In this document: positions 38,690 through 52,400 of the stretch, piece by piece
How the letters are laid out: each line of letters begins with the position of its first letter
Numbering within the stretch: the first letter of the stretch is position 1
From: Unio delphinus
Taxonomy: Eukaryota; Mollusca; Bivalvia; Unionida; Unionidae
DNA: 64,000 nucleotides
Direction: 5' to 3'
Assembly: GCA_029339505.1 (NCBI GenBank)
Contig: JAQISU010000041.1
Span: 4,691,501-4,755,500, forward strand
Made by a program: the position numbers and the translations under genes
Notes under the pieces: generated by a model
Database searches by the model: none
What the model saw: the letters and a program-made list of their open reading frames with translations, nothing else
What the model was told of the DNA's origin: nothing

Positions 38690-39060
38690 TCATCTTCGTC
38701 ATCGTTTATAGAAGAATGCCAATAAAAAAAAAATCACTAAATGTTCTAAAGAATATCCAAGACTGTGTTGATGCAGAAAATATACGCACTATTGCCCACA
38801 CACCACTGGATATGTGCCTTGTAATTTCACATTATTGAATCGTGTGGTCTGAGCATCTTATCTCATAGTCATTGATGTCGTCTTCTAAAAGTGTCGAGCC
38901 ATACGAATCAAAATACTCCACACAACCCTCTTTAGGAAAGTAAACAGTTATCCAGTCGATTCCTGGAAGATGAATGTCATTGATGTTGATGACATACGTT
39001 TGATGGTCTTGAGGTTTGCGATGAGGTAGTTCATCTTTAGCACACACCACAGGATTCCAT
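38690..39060 (-). pseudogene. Polinton adenovirus-type cysteine protease (broken)
   Basis: The open piece 38832-39050 (72 aa) has the protease core: 'HLPGIDWITVYFPKEG' followed by 'YFDSYG'. The family has a catalytic His-Trp where this copy reads Asp32-Trp33, so the active-site His appears lost. After a frameshift near 38838, the minus strand reads into the region around the catalytic cysteine ('VVCGQ', then a TAG stop, then 'CVYFLHQ'; stop at 38789-38791). In Polintons this enzyme is thought to process capsid proteins during particle maturation. It lies immediately downstream of the major capsid relic on the same strand, the usual gene neighbourhood. It is clearly inactive: lost His, a frameshift and a nonsense codon. 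Confidence 0.82.
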
Positions 39061-39559
39061 GAAGCAGTCTATTAACTTTGGTTCAAACGTTAATAAAGTT
39101 CACAGGTAATGATAAGTCATCAATTCAATCCGGACTTTTTTTCTGGAAAATGTCTGACAAGTAACAGTTTCTTTGCTTCGTCTCCTCACTCTGAGCCAAG
39201 AGATCTTCAATGTGAATGATTTCTCAATCAATCAATAGAGGAGAGGAATGATCACACACGTCTTTATACCACTAATGCAACACGGCTTCTTAAGAGACGA
39301 GTCTCCAAGCTTCGTCAAGATACCCTTCCAATTTTTTCTTTTTCACTCATATCAGATATTTATCGTGTTGAATGTGACTGAGATAATCGTGTTGACATCC
39401 ATATAATCTTTCTTGACCAATGCCGTAATGGTATTCTCCAAGTATTTGGCAAAACAGGAGACTAAATTTTGTTATTGTTCCGGCCATCTTCGTCTATGTC
39501 TTGGGGTTATGCATCCAATCACATTTCCATATATTCTCCATTATTCAAAGAGTTAAAAG

Positions 39560-40830
39560 TGTCTTCCATAGTTTCTAATAGTCTAGAATATTTTATTTCA
39601 AACTGTTGATTTCTATTGTATTATCAAACTCGGCATAGATGATGACGGTAACCGGATCGGTGAGAGCATATGCTATCTGAAGTTCCCTACGCAGTTGACC
39701 GGATTTTATAGCGTGAAAATGGCCCTCGCCGCTGTCGTGGGCTGGTGTGAAATCAAAAGCCCAAGAAGTGTAACCTCCTACATAATCTTCGCCGTGACTG
39801 GTGTTCTTCCTAACTGTCATGTAGCTTCGTACAGGGACAAGTACGACCTCAAGTAGTTCTTCTGAGTAATCTTAGGTTCAAAGGGTCGGGTACACAGGGT
39901 CTTGCCATCGCGACTGACTTAGAGTTTGGACACTCTGTAGTGGTTAAACTGGAAAGGATTTTGATTGTGGGCTGTGTTGGGGGCCAATGATTAAACGTTT
40001 GGTCAGCTGTCCTTTGAACAGATGATCTTCGAACTTGGATCGGACTAAAGCGGTAATGGTGAAACACGTCATATCGGATATTCGGCAGTCGTTCTGCCCA
40101 AAGTGTGACTAATGTTGCTTCCCACTTGAGGTAACACTTCCACGCGACGCATGTATAATCTGGTTTTGTGGATATTGCATTTGTAGTCTTTGGCATGGGC
40201 AATCAAATGCAAAGCGGTACTGGTACGATTCAGTCTCAAGCCAATATCCCGATCGTTTAGCAAATACTCATCTTACAACCACATGTCCAAAGGCAAACGA
40301 TCCAACAGTTATAAACAACGTCCTTGCAAGATTTTCTTTCGACGGTCGATAAACCCACATTGTGAGGATCGTCATCTATTTTCAGGACTGCGTCGTTAAA
40401 CTTGTCCTCGCCTGCTGTGTCAGGTTTCGATACTTACAAGCATCCAGAAGAGTGTTCTTGGCTTCCTTTCCGTATGCCACAAAAACTTCAAGGTTCGCTC
40501 GGTTAGAATAAGTATCCATGCTGCTATTGACCAGTTTGTTATTCAAGTAAACATCCACTTCGCTGAACAAGGAATGCATGAAATTGTTGGCGAGAGCTAC
40601 TTTAGCAAAGGCTCTCGGATTAGTGTTGTCTGTTTTGATTACTTTCACTTTTAAATACTGCTGTTCAGATCGATGTTATCTTTAATTTGCTATTTGATTT
40701 ATAACTCGGTGGGGACTGAATCTGTCAAAGAGGAGCCGAGATGAAATTCGACCCATTGGGATTCTTGCATGGTCATCATAGTGGGTGGCATGGCAAACAG
40801 ATCCAGTTCAGACTTAGAACAGGCTCAAGA
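39560..40830 (-). pseudogene. Polinton major capsid protein (F54H12.2-like), broken
   Basis: Read from high to low coordinates on the minus strand, the pieces follow the family order. The N-terminal 'SELDLFAMPPT' and 'QWVEFHLGSSLTD' are near 40730-40830. The open piece 40382-40648 follows ('HSLFSEVDVYLNNKLV', 'YSNRANLEVFVAYG'). Then come 'LLDRLPLDM' and 'RRVEVLPQVGSNI' near 40100-40300, and finally 39593-39820 with 'GHFHAIKSGQLRRELQIAYA' and 'VIIYAEFDNTIEI'. This is the double jelly-roll capsid protein, annotated in many invertebrate genomes as F54H12.2-like. At least three frame changes and several stops separate the pieces, so no product is expected. Gene order (minor capsid, major capsid, protease) supports one ancestral insertion. 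Confidence 0.85.
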
Positions 40831-40878
40831 CTCTGTGTCGTGTTTTGTCTCTATTACTTTAGTTATAATTGCAAACGT

Positions 40879-41082
40879 CTAAGTCTGGAACGGTTCTTCT
40901 TTTCTTAGTCTTTCTAGCTCAAGAGGTAGGAAGGCATCTGGAAGAGTGTCGTCGTCGTCTCTTTCTGCCTTGTCCTTGCTGTAGCGTGATTGAAGCATGA
41001 ATGTCTGACTCGGTACAGTCCAGGGCATGTATAGGAGTTTCTTGTCGGTCCAAAATATCTTTACCCGTTTGAAGCAATACAT
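40879..41082 (-). pseudogene. Unassigned small frame in the Polinton relic
   Basis: A 67-residue frame between the minor and major capsid relics, with a hydrophilic C-terminus ('KDKAERDDDD'). It may be a relic of a small Polinton gene or of the capsid N-terminal extension. I recognise no family. Confidence 0.3.
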
Positions 41083-41329
41083 TTATTCCTGCTCTCAAGG
41101 AAGCTTCTTTAGGGTTTTGTTCGTCGATGGTGACATTTTGTAGAAATTATTTGCTGTGCGTCAATGCGGCATCTTTAAAGGCGTGAAATCCGCGTGTTAC
41201 CATCGGTTTCAAAACGGTATGCACTAAACAAAATTCCGATTTCAACGTATCTCCTCAACCACTTCCTCGTTGTCAAGCGACTCCTCGGTACACATTAGCC
41301 ATTACTTATGAGTCTTTCGAAAATCGTTT

Positions 41330-42157
41330 TCAAACATGGAGTTTCACCGTGACTTTTCCTTTCGTAAATGGAATACTTTGGCCCACATCTCTTTTTATAA
41401 AAATGTTGACAGTGTCAAAATACGACTAACTGACGGGCAAAAAATGAGGATGTACAAATTCGCGTTAAACGTGATCGGTACTTCCACCTTCCTCGTCAGC
41501 GTTTGTGACAGAATCCACTTTGAAAGGAATGACACGCATAGTCGGTTCGAAGTTGTGTCTCACCACGGATTACACAAACATCTGTGTCCTTGGCTCATTT
41601 TTTATATACAAGGAATCTAAAGTATTTTCCAAAACCACGTTACTGGTAACGGCTGATATTTCGTTTTTAATCTTGATTATATATTTGTCTTCTCAAAATT
41701 TGATAACTAGGTGAAGAACCACTTTATGGTACTCAAGTGTGGCACTTTTTCTGGCTTTGTTTGTTGCCTTGCCAAACACTGCATTGAACATGGTTTAAAT
41801 CGTGGTCACCAAATGCTCACCACTAAAATAATAGCCTGCAGGAATGGTTAACAGATAGGTTGACCTCTTGGTTTTGGTGTTCTGTGTTTTCATAGGGTCA
41901 CTTACAGTGGCACGTTCATCTACGTTTTGTTGCAATTGGTCGTCATGAACTTCGGCCGTAAAAGTGTTTTGAATTTCGACGATGTATTTGGTTTGTATAG
42001 GGTGTATAATTTTCACCAAAGCCACTTCCCAATGGGCTTCCTGATCCAATTGGATGGCCTGAGTTTTAGACGTATAACAACACAAAGCGTTGTTAGGAAA
42101 CACTTCCATGGAACTGTCACTGGGTAACATTAAGTAAAATTGGTTATTATTGTTCAT
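41330..42157 (-). pseudogene. Polinton minor capsid (penton-like) protein, broken
   Basis: The first 120 residues (41795-42157) are open and start with an ATG after an Asn-rich leader. 'FYLMLPSDSSMEVFPNNAL' and 'QLDQEAHWEVALVKIIHP' match the conserved beginning of the Polinton minor capsid protein. Downstream, to about 41330, the minus strand goes on with recognisable but frameshifted sequence. In Polintons this single jelly-roll protein is expected to form the capsid vertices. It lies upstream of the major capsid relic in the same direction. Confidence 0.72.
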
Positions 42158-42379
42158 AATTCCAGAGTTCTGCTGTCAGATGGGTCACTCGATGTCAGAG
42201 GAGTCTCTAAAAGTGGATAGCTGTTCGAGTGGTGACTGTTGGGAGATTGACTGACGTTGGACACAAAGCTCCCATTTGCTCCCGTTCGAGGAGTAGCTCA
42301 GGGAAGGATTGTCAAGAAGGTAACCGACGCAACTGTTCAGTAAAATGGTCCACAATTGATTGAGACAATTGCTGCTACC

Positions 42380-42745
42380 TTAAATTTGCAGTGGTTGCAC
42401 TGATGGCCCAATGCACCACAAAGATTTGGCACAAAAAGACGATATGCGTTTTAGGTACACTGCTTTGTCGGGATTTACTTCTGGGGGTGCTTTTTTACAA
42501 CTTGTAAATGTTTGCCTCGGAACAACAGCACTATCAAGGTGCAACATGCAGCCAAGACGTCTTGCAATTTTGCATTTCTGGAATGCCATATGGTGTGTCT
42601 TTGAACAGCCCCGCTTGCTGTAACAGGAGTTCTGCTTCACTTCGTTCTTTGCCTCGATCCGACTAGTTTTCCAGGCTCTTTTCCATTCTGCCGTGTCGTT
42701 CTTTTCGGCATACGTTCGTCCCATTATGATGGCATGGGTTAACAC
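42380..42745 (-). pseudogene. Unassigned frame upstream of the minor capsid relic
   Basis: A 121-residue minus frame, Lys/Arg/Cys-rich, in line with the Polinton genes. An alternative frame over the same bases also looks protein-like near 42560-42620, suggesting a frameshift. No family is recognised; membership in the Polinton relic is inferred from position only. Confidence 0.3.
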
Positions 42746-44212
42746 ATCTGTTCTTAAGGGTTGTCAATTCGGATGAGGTTCGTTTTGTTGCTATGAAGGT
42801 AGTCCCCCAATAAGAACCTTTTTGAATGAGTGAGCAAAAATAAAGAAGAAATCTATCAACTATTTAAAGTGTTGTGCTGTGAATTAAATTGTATCATTTG
42901 TACCAGAATGGACCAGACAGAAAAAAATGTAATTTTTTCTTGGTTTTGATTTCTTTTAGAACAAAGAACTACACTCATACACGTACATCATGGGTAAAAA
43001 AGGGAGTTTGAGTTTTAATTGATTTTGGCAAAATGAATACTATCTCTTTTCGAAAGAAGTGGGTGGTCCTGAAAAAGACCGTTTGGTATTTGTTTTCGTA
43101 AAGCAAACTCAGGAACGAGACGAAATCAGCTTTAACTGCCTTAAGCTTTGCCACAACCAAGGCCTACTTCTAGACTAACTCCTAGGTGTATCTTAGGTGT
43201 ATTAACAGGGTTGGGTTGTTTGTCGGGGGAAGGTCTTTTCCTCTTGGGTTGAAATAAAGAAGTTTAATACAGTTGTTTCAAACTCCTTATTGCAGCCAAA
43301 AATGTCTAAGAATACCGTCACCGTTTGACTTTCACTGTCCTCCTTCTCTCATATAACTTGTTCTCTACTGCAGCTTCTTCTTCATGTCGTTTCCTTCTTC
43401 ATAGCTCTTCTTCTTCTTGTTGCTGTTAAAGGAGAAAAGCTTGTTCTGCGTCTTTCTGTTGCTACAAAAATTCATCCAATTCTTTTTCCTGGCTCTTTAA
43501 AATTCTTGATGTGTGGTAAGGAAGGAGAAGGCGGCGAAGGTACTGGTAACGGAACAAATAAATATACAGAAAGAAAATAAACTAAATCCCCATTTAAATC
43601 GCTTATCAATTTATAAAGTACAGAGAAATCATTCCAGATCCTTTACAAAATTCCCACGATTGACGATGATTTTATAATCTCGGAGAAATTTTAACTTTTA
43701 GCAGCTCACGTAATGATTAAACAAATGTTCTGTATATTACAACTGTACCTAGACGTCACAGCTTTCATATGACATAAGACTACCATGTAGTATCACTGTC
43801 CGATAACTTTACAAAACTAATAGGAACGAAGTCTCCAAAGACAATTCTTTTAAAATGCGTAAGAAACAAGAAACTCCAAGCTCTCATACACAGACTGACT
43901 AATGCTGTTGAGGAATATGTTAACATCATATTACGCCTTTGCACTCTACACAAAACAAAATGAAGTCAAAACAGCATATCTTATTATGTCTTTCCAGTGA
44001 GATTTGTTTTAGCGTAGGATTGTAATACTAAATTAGGAATTGTCAGATCATGTTATTTTGTTTGAGAAAGTATGCTTATATTTCCTTATTTCCAGCATAT
44101 GGAAAAGTTCGGTTTCCAACTGGAGAAAAATTGATAGCATTTAAAGCCAATTCTATATGGAACAAAATGCTTTTGCTTTATTTAAATCGTTACCATGTAG
44201 GAACTTTGTTTC
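42746..44212. other. Spacer with a possible coiled-coil remnant
   Basis: On the minus strand near 43370-43500, broken frames are rich in Glu/Gln/Arg (pieces such as 'QQQEEEEL', 'RRKRHEEE'), possibly a further decayed gene of the same Polinton. The evidence is compositional only. The rest shows nothing. Confidence 0.3.
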
Positions 44213-44390
<178 letters not shown>

Positions 44391-45110
44391 ATCTCTTCTT
44401 GAGGCACTGTGCTTCTAAACATCTGACCAGTTCCCTCCAGTTGTCTCGATCAGGTGCCAATGCCTGTGTCTCTGCAAAAATTTTCCTGGTCCATTCTGTG
44501 ATGTTGTCATTCCACTTTTTTCTCTGTCTACCCCTCCTTCTACCACCTTGGATACTACCCTGCAGTACTGTTGTGGATAGACTGTTGGCTGTAGTGATAT
44601 GGGCATACCATTTCAGCTTTTTCTTTTTGACAGTGGTGAGGAGGTCTTTGATATTTGAATTGGTCCACTGCTTCCATTTCCTGTTCTCTGACTTTAATCT
44701 TGGTTGAGATTTGTTTGCCACTATTTGTCATCAGCTTTGTCTTCTCGGCTCTTATCTCCATGTCAAATCTGGAAGATGTTTCATACAGGTTCTTCACTAA
44801 GGTGGCAAGCTCATCTTCACTTGCTGCCAGCCCATCAATGTCGACTGCAAAGCGGGGTTTGGTGATGTCACGTCCTCCAACGCTGACTATCCCACAGTGG
44901 TTTTCCAGGGCTTCGCTCAGGATGCGCTCTAAGTTGATGTTGAAAATTGTGGGTGACAGGAGACAGCATCGCCGGACTCTAACTGTAGTCTTGAACCAGT
45001 CGCCCACAGAACCTGGATCAATTACTGCATTGGTAGCTTTGGCGTACAGCTGCTTGATGGTGTTTGTCTACTTTTGACCCATGTTGTACTTCTTCATTGT
45101 GGCCCACAAT
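44391..45110 (-). pseudogene. RTE-like LINE reverse transcriptase relic
   Basis: Minus-strand frames (44555-45007 and 44182-44721) read as the C-terminal half of a reverse transcriptase. From the N-terminal side these are 'TIKQLYAKATNAVIDPGS', then a VRRCCLLSP segment where the family has a Q-G before C, and a catalytic box reading FAVD instead of FADD. Then come '[17 protein letters not shown]', and after a deletion of the middle part, '[11 protein letters not shown]' and '[17 protein letters not shown]'. The reading frame runs straight into a (TGA)n tail with almost no 3' UTR, a habit of RTE-type LINEs. The altered catalytic box, an internal stop near 45062 and the deletion make it inactive. 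The clade call is inferred. Confidence 0.82.
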
Positions 45111-45139
45111 GCATCATCACACACACACACACATACATC

Positions 45140-45998
<859 letters not shown>

Positions 45999-46088
<90 letters not shown>
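45999..46088. repeat. (GA)45 microsatellite
   Basis: About 90 bp of pure GA. Confidence 0.96.
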
Positions 46089-46091
<3 letters not shown>

Positions 46092-47156
46092 TCATGGGTA
46101 CTTTCTTTAGAAATGATGTTCTAAGTAGGTGAACGCTCTTCTCTTGACAGGGTCAATATGTTTTCACGAGTTGGATCAGTTGTGTTGACTGCTGACTAAT
46201 TGTGAGGTATCTAGTGCAGAACGAGGTAAACATCTTTAATGGTGCGAACTAAGTTAAAGTATCGTCTCTTCGTCACAGCCCGCAGCAGAAAGTAATTGTG
46301 ATGTATTCTAATTTTTTTAAACTCTTGATAACTTAGTAGCGCATTCCAAACTCAACGTTTGAGCTATACGTAACCTACCTAGACTTGCTGTACGACCGAA
46401 ATACACGCTTGCCTTTGCAGAGTAAATATGACACAAAAATCACATTTGTTGTTTCATCTCTGAGGCCATGACCATATATTACTGAAGTCTTTCTTCAAGC
46501 TCTTAGTATATATTAATATAAATATATGGACAATGCGATGAAAGCGAACTTATTTGGTAACGTTGTGGGTTAACTTGGAATTTTTGAAATACGTGTGTAC
46601 AAAACGCTCGCTGCCTTCGGGACTTTGAAATTATTGGAAAGAAACCATCTTAGTATTCTTAAGTCTTCGAAAGTTGTATACAAAATAGAACCATGCTGAA
46701 ACTTGAGCTTGCCTCGAAACATAATATGCCAACCTGAGCAAAAATAAATCTAGTAAAATAAAATATGAAATATTGTAAGGAAATCGTGTTATGTTTATTT
46801 TGCAAATTGTTAATTCAAGTTATCAAAATAGATATGTGTAAATATATATGGAAATAATACTTGACGATAAATGAGAATAGGTGAACTGTAGATACAGATA
46901 GAATAGCAACGATATACATCGACATTTATTTATGCAAACAAATAGACAGGTAAAAGCTCACTCATCCCAACTCCCACCCACCATAGGTGGCACATATAAC
47001 TGGGATGAGAAAGCACCACTGCGCAGTCCGACGAGCGATGGTGTGACCAATCAAGGTAATAACAGAATGTGGTACACACATACACTACATAAGGCAAAGG
47101 GTGCTATATGGTATGCTCATAGGGCATACAATTTGCAGAACACAAACATTTGAAAC

Positions 47157-47158
<2 letters not shown>
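46089..47158. other. AT-rich spacer, no gene seen
   Basis: A 73-residue frame at 46932-47153 has no recognised motif. Nothing else is visible. Confidence 0.4.

Positions 47159-47221
<63 letters not shown>
47159..47221. repeat. (TC)31 microsatellite
   Basis: 63 bp of pure TC. Confidence 0.96.
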
Positions 47222-47223
<2 letters not shown>

Positions 47224-47339
47224 ACATTGAGCTTGTCCTTAGAGTAGGTCACGTGGATTTATAAAGACCCATATTATTTGTACTGTCGTCAACCAGCATG
47301 ATGTTTTGTTGCTGAAAGTTACTGTATGTCATTAAAAAG

Positions 47340-47792
47340 TTTGAATTTTGTACGAATGTAATAGTATTAACTAGTAGAGTCCCTATCACTGTTAATTTTG
47401 TACGAATGTAGCGGTATTAACTAGCGGAGTACTTGTCACTGTTATTTGTGTACGAGTGTAGTGGTATTAACTAGCGGACTACTTGTCACTGTTAATTTTG
47501 TACGAATGCATTAGCATTAAATAGCGAAGTACATGTCACTGTTAATATTGTATGACTGTATTGGCATTAATTAGCGGAGTACTTATCACTTGATTTTGTA
47601 CGAATGTAGTGGCATTAACTAGCGGAGTACCTGTGACTGTTAATTTTGTACTAGTGGTGTGGTATTAACCAGCGGAGTACTTGTCACTGTTAATTTTGTA
47701 CGAGTGGTGTGGTATTAACTAGCGAAGTAGTTGTCACCGTGAATTTTGTACGAGTGTAGCATTAACTAGCGGAGTACTTGTCGCTGTTAATG
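47340..47792. repeat. 50-bp minisatellite, nine units
   Basis: Nine diverged tandem copies with a period near 50 bp. Each contains TTTTGTACGAATGTAG, then TATTAACTAGCGGAGTAC and TTGTCACTGTTAA, with small indels. No open frame runs through it. Confidence 0.93.
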
Positions 47793-47829
47793 TTTAATGC
47801 GTTGCATTTTGCTATCGAGATTTAATTTC

Positions 47830-48100
47830 TTAGCACCTGAACCATAATGGCACCCACATCCCCATATCATCAGCTCATGCCCATAAGAACCTGAACTATA
47901 TTGACAACCTCACCCCCAACTATTCAGTTCACATTCGACAACACCTGAACCATAATAACACTCTCATCCCCAGCCCTTCATCTCATCACCCAGCCCTTCA
48001 TCTCATCACCCAGCCGTATATAATCTGCAATGATACCCACATCCCCAAAACCCTAGGCACCCGACCTAACATGTCATTTTCATCCCCAACAGCTCCTACC
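47830..48100. repeat. Degenerate CACCTGAACCATAAT repeat
   Basis: ACCTGAACCATAAT and CATCCCCA-like blocks recur about every 50-60 bp. A perfect 20-bp tandem pair, CAGCCCTTCATCTCATCACC, lies near 47973-48012. Confidence 0.65.
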
Positions 48101-48424
48101 CATTTTTCGAGTCTTTAGTAAATAATGAAACGATTAACTATGAAGTACAGGGGATTTTCAGAATATACTTCGACATACATTTTCCCACATCATTGTTATC
48201 ACAAAGCTTGATCTTACTATCTCAAGGCAATATTTATTTCTGTTTACCCTGACTACCTATGGTATCAGCGTCAATGTGCTTTCTGTCATAGGTTAATACT
48301 TCAGTGTTAGTGACGATAAGTGATTAAACATTCTTCAATCGACAGTTATGGAACAAGACAAGTTTGATTGAATATAAAATATAAAGGTAAGGAGGGGATT
48401 GCTAAAAATTTGTATATGCTTGAA

Positions 48425-48604
<180 letters not shown>

Positions 48605-48610
<6 letters not shown>

Positions 48611-49295
48611 GCTAGGCTATTGCACATTTGTATCATCTTTAGGGCTTACTTATTTGTGTTCGAGTCCTAAGGTTCTAGTCCAGGGAGAGTAAGTTCATTG
48701 ATGGTCAATGTTGCAATCAGGTATCATGCATTAAACAAAGTTAAAAACATTAGTAATATTAAACACATCCAATAAACGATCAATAATTATATACATCGTC
48801 AATGCATAAGGTGAGTCAAATCACTATGATACAAGAAGCAAAGCAAATAATTCAGAAAGAATAGTTCAAGCATGAAATATAATTTTTGCTTTAAACATTC
48901 AGCTTAATTTGTAATTTAACGTGTGAGCAAAGAATTCCATATTCTTGTTCAAAGTGTCTTAAACTTTACGTATAGGGTTTGAAGTTTTTATCTGACATTG
49001 TGAGATTTTGTTTAATGCATAGAGCTCATGATTTTTCTTTTTAAAAGTTCTATACTGTACTCTTGACATTTTACAGTAAATAATTTAAGAACAAGTTAAT
49101 GTTGTAAATATTTTCGGTTCCTTAATACGAGTCATTTCAATTCATGGAACAGATATTCCGACGGTGCGTCAAAACGAGCATCCAAAATTAAGTAAACAGT
49201 TTACTTCTGAATCTTTGTTTTTCTTCTTGGAAACGTGCTCTTACTGCAGTTTCCCCGTTTGGTCGTCAAACAATAATCAGTAATTAGCAAAACAT
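48605..49295. other. AT-rich spacer, no gene seen
   Basis: No frames above 60 residues and no visible repeats. Confidence 0.4.
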
Positions 49296-49455
<160 letters not shown>

Positions 49456-52400
49456 TGCATCGTTCTAGTTTGTATTTCCTAACCGTACAAACAACATTTA
49501 TTTACTTATAAAGTATTGACAGACATTGTCAAAGCATTTAATCACTCTAAATTACTTCAAGAATCACTCTTACAAACTATTATCTGTAATGTTTTCTCTC
49601 ATTTGACCATTTTTTTTTTGTGTGCTGATGTTGTCAGAATAAGAACTATTCTAGAAGTCGAAAGCTTCTTGGATGGAACTGTTACTTACATTTATTGTTC
49701 TTTGTAATAGTTTAATTTTAAAAAATGCATAAATTAGAGACTTTGTTTAAGAAACAAAAGTACAATATATTAAACCATGACCTTATTTAGCTATAATAAT
49801 ATAGTCGCATTTCCACGCGTATTTGCCGAAGGAATATCAGCATTTAAGGGTCGTACGAGCCGGGCCAGCAACAGCTCAAAAGACTTTACCAGCACAACGA
49901 CCATTGCCAATGCCACGTCTGCGACCAGCGCCAACACCGCATCTGTGACCAGCACTAATTCTGCTCCGTTAGCACTTGGTACAACGGAGTTATACATGTT
50001 CCAGTGCTTTACCGCGACAAAGATTCCGTGAAAGTTGTTATCCAGAATCTCGAACACAAAGTTGTGTAAAGTCGCAAAGTGTTTAGGCATTCAGCGGAAA
50101 TGCATATAGGCGAAGGGTTCGATCTGGGTGTTGTTGATACTTGTCTCATTTGAGAAAAGATTCAGTCAGCGAATACTGCCACTTTAATGGAATATTCAGA
50201 CGCTCGTCCTACACTGTGTACATCCTCATGTTACTGGAAAACGCATACAAATCCTAAACTAGCAATGGTACTTCATAATCTTCTAGAAAATTAGCGCGCA
50301 CCGTATCGCAAGGTAAGAATCCACGTAAGAGTTTGAATTTGAATATGTGCAGATCATTCAACCTACAATGACGGTGCAAATTGTATTGAATTTGGTAAAA
50401 TAATAAAACAACTTTTAAAAACAGCACCGAGAGGAGGAATTCAAAAATAAACCAATTCCACCATTGGGTGATATTCAGGTACCTGACGAGTTTTTGGGTT
50501 TCTATAATAAGGGGGCCAGACGTTTTAAAACAGTGCTTCTAGAGCAAGAAGACGAAAAACAGCCAAAGTCCCAATTTCCTGCAAGGTATTGCATAACAGT
50601 GTAAGGTCAACAAGTAAAGCGCATGCATATACATTACTGTAACGTGTGTGACCACATAAACATAGTTTAGACAGGCCTCAACTTCATTTTGCAGACTCTG
50701 GTTATCCGATGAGTACATTAAGAAGTTGTTGGCCAAAATGTTCCGAGTGAATGTTGTAGCAGACTCGCAACGACGACAGTACTACCTCTAGGCTGTGATA
50801 ACTGGGATGGTGGGGGGGGGGGGGGGAGGGGCTGTGTAAAATTGGTACCGGAAAGATAATGGCAAACTCGGAGGAGGGAGGTCTTTAGCATGCTGACACC
50901 ATCTGCATTTGGGAGTGTATTTTCTTGGATTGTTGAAAAACGGATAGAAATATATGTACGAATGTGGTTAATTATTATGTCTACTGCATCCATTTGATTG
51001 CATAAAGGTTGCATCGTAATGGTCGTCCCAAAGTTCAACCATCCATATGTTGTGTGCATTTTTGGTTATTGTAGTATTTTTAACAGGCAAAATCATTCGC
51101 CATTAGCTTTGCCGACAAGATTCGATTAGAGCTATGAGCATATCAGCCATTTCAAGGAAAACATTGGCGGTCGGAAGGAAACGACACTTTTGATACAAGT
51201 CAAGCGTGCACATGTTGACTGCTTAAAGACCAGCAAGTTAGAAAAAACACAAACTTAAATCATGTGCTAGCTCTGCTAAATACGTTAGTCCCCCAGCGTA
51301 TGAGGATGACAGAGTTGCTTACTTTTATGAGAACCGGACATAGCTCTTCTGTGTATCTTGGACTTGCATATAAATCACTACTAAACTAAATTGACAACCT
51401 TTTGGGTTAGGTAAATTTGCATTATCCTTGTATTATTAACACTCGAAATTATGGGAACTAATTCGTGTGCACCATATTTTTACAGAGCGCGGACAAATAA
51501 TCTTTGAAATGCCTCTCTCTTGCTTCTATATCTTTGCAGAAAAGAGGTTTAAACATTTACCTGTGGTACAAAAACGTCATATGCCTGACAAATAATGTTT
51601 ATTTGGTAGAAGATGAATTCCATTTTTTGTTTTGTTTGTCCAGCTTAATACCTTATAAGAAAGAAATACTTCAGTGAAGTTTATCTCTCTTTTCGGCTGA
51701 ATAAAATTTTTTATTCCTAATGTACCATAGCAATATAATAGTTATAAGAAATCTTTCTTACTACATCAATTTGATTTTAAAGGTATGCAAGGTGGCTGTT
51801 TATTCCCACAAACGGTGGAGTGCGGCCCAACCTGCAAGGAACAAATTTGTTTTCTCGTCCTTTTTGGCGGCGTATTAAAATAAAATACTATTTACTCCAA
51901 CATTTTGTGCCAGATCTTCTCCCTGTGGAGAACTGTAGTCAGACTCATGAACCTACCTTGCAAAATCAAAGTTTTTGATGGTCAACGTGCCCCATAAAAA
52001 GCTGTTTATTTTTTAATATATCTAAACATTCTAGGTTCAGCCGCTGTTACTGTATGTACTTGTATCCGGGTTTCTCTGTCACACACATCAGATGGGTCAA
52101 ATCCAGAGAGACGAGTTACAATATGCATAACATCGCACGCATTGTATTCAAATGACGCATTCGTTGATATCATAGTATCCGGTAGTTATACGTATGTACT
52201 TTAAGTACACTATTGGTTATTATTCACCATAATCTGGAAGTGATTGATTTCTGAATTCTTCAAATTAACGCAGTCAGTCACTTTAGAAGAAAAAAAAAAA
52301 AACATAATTCCTTGATTTCAGGTTTCATGTGATTATCAGTGAACCATCTTCTTTATTCTTAACTGCTCTGCCCTAATGTAGGGTACTTTGCATTTTTTTT

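Noticed and set aside
38572..38838. 88-residue plus-strand frame
   Set aside because: It overlaps the protease relic in antisense. The minus-strand reading around the catalytic Cys region explains the sequence better.
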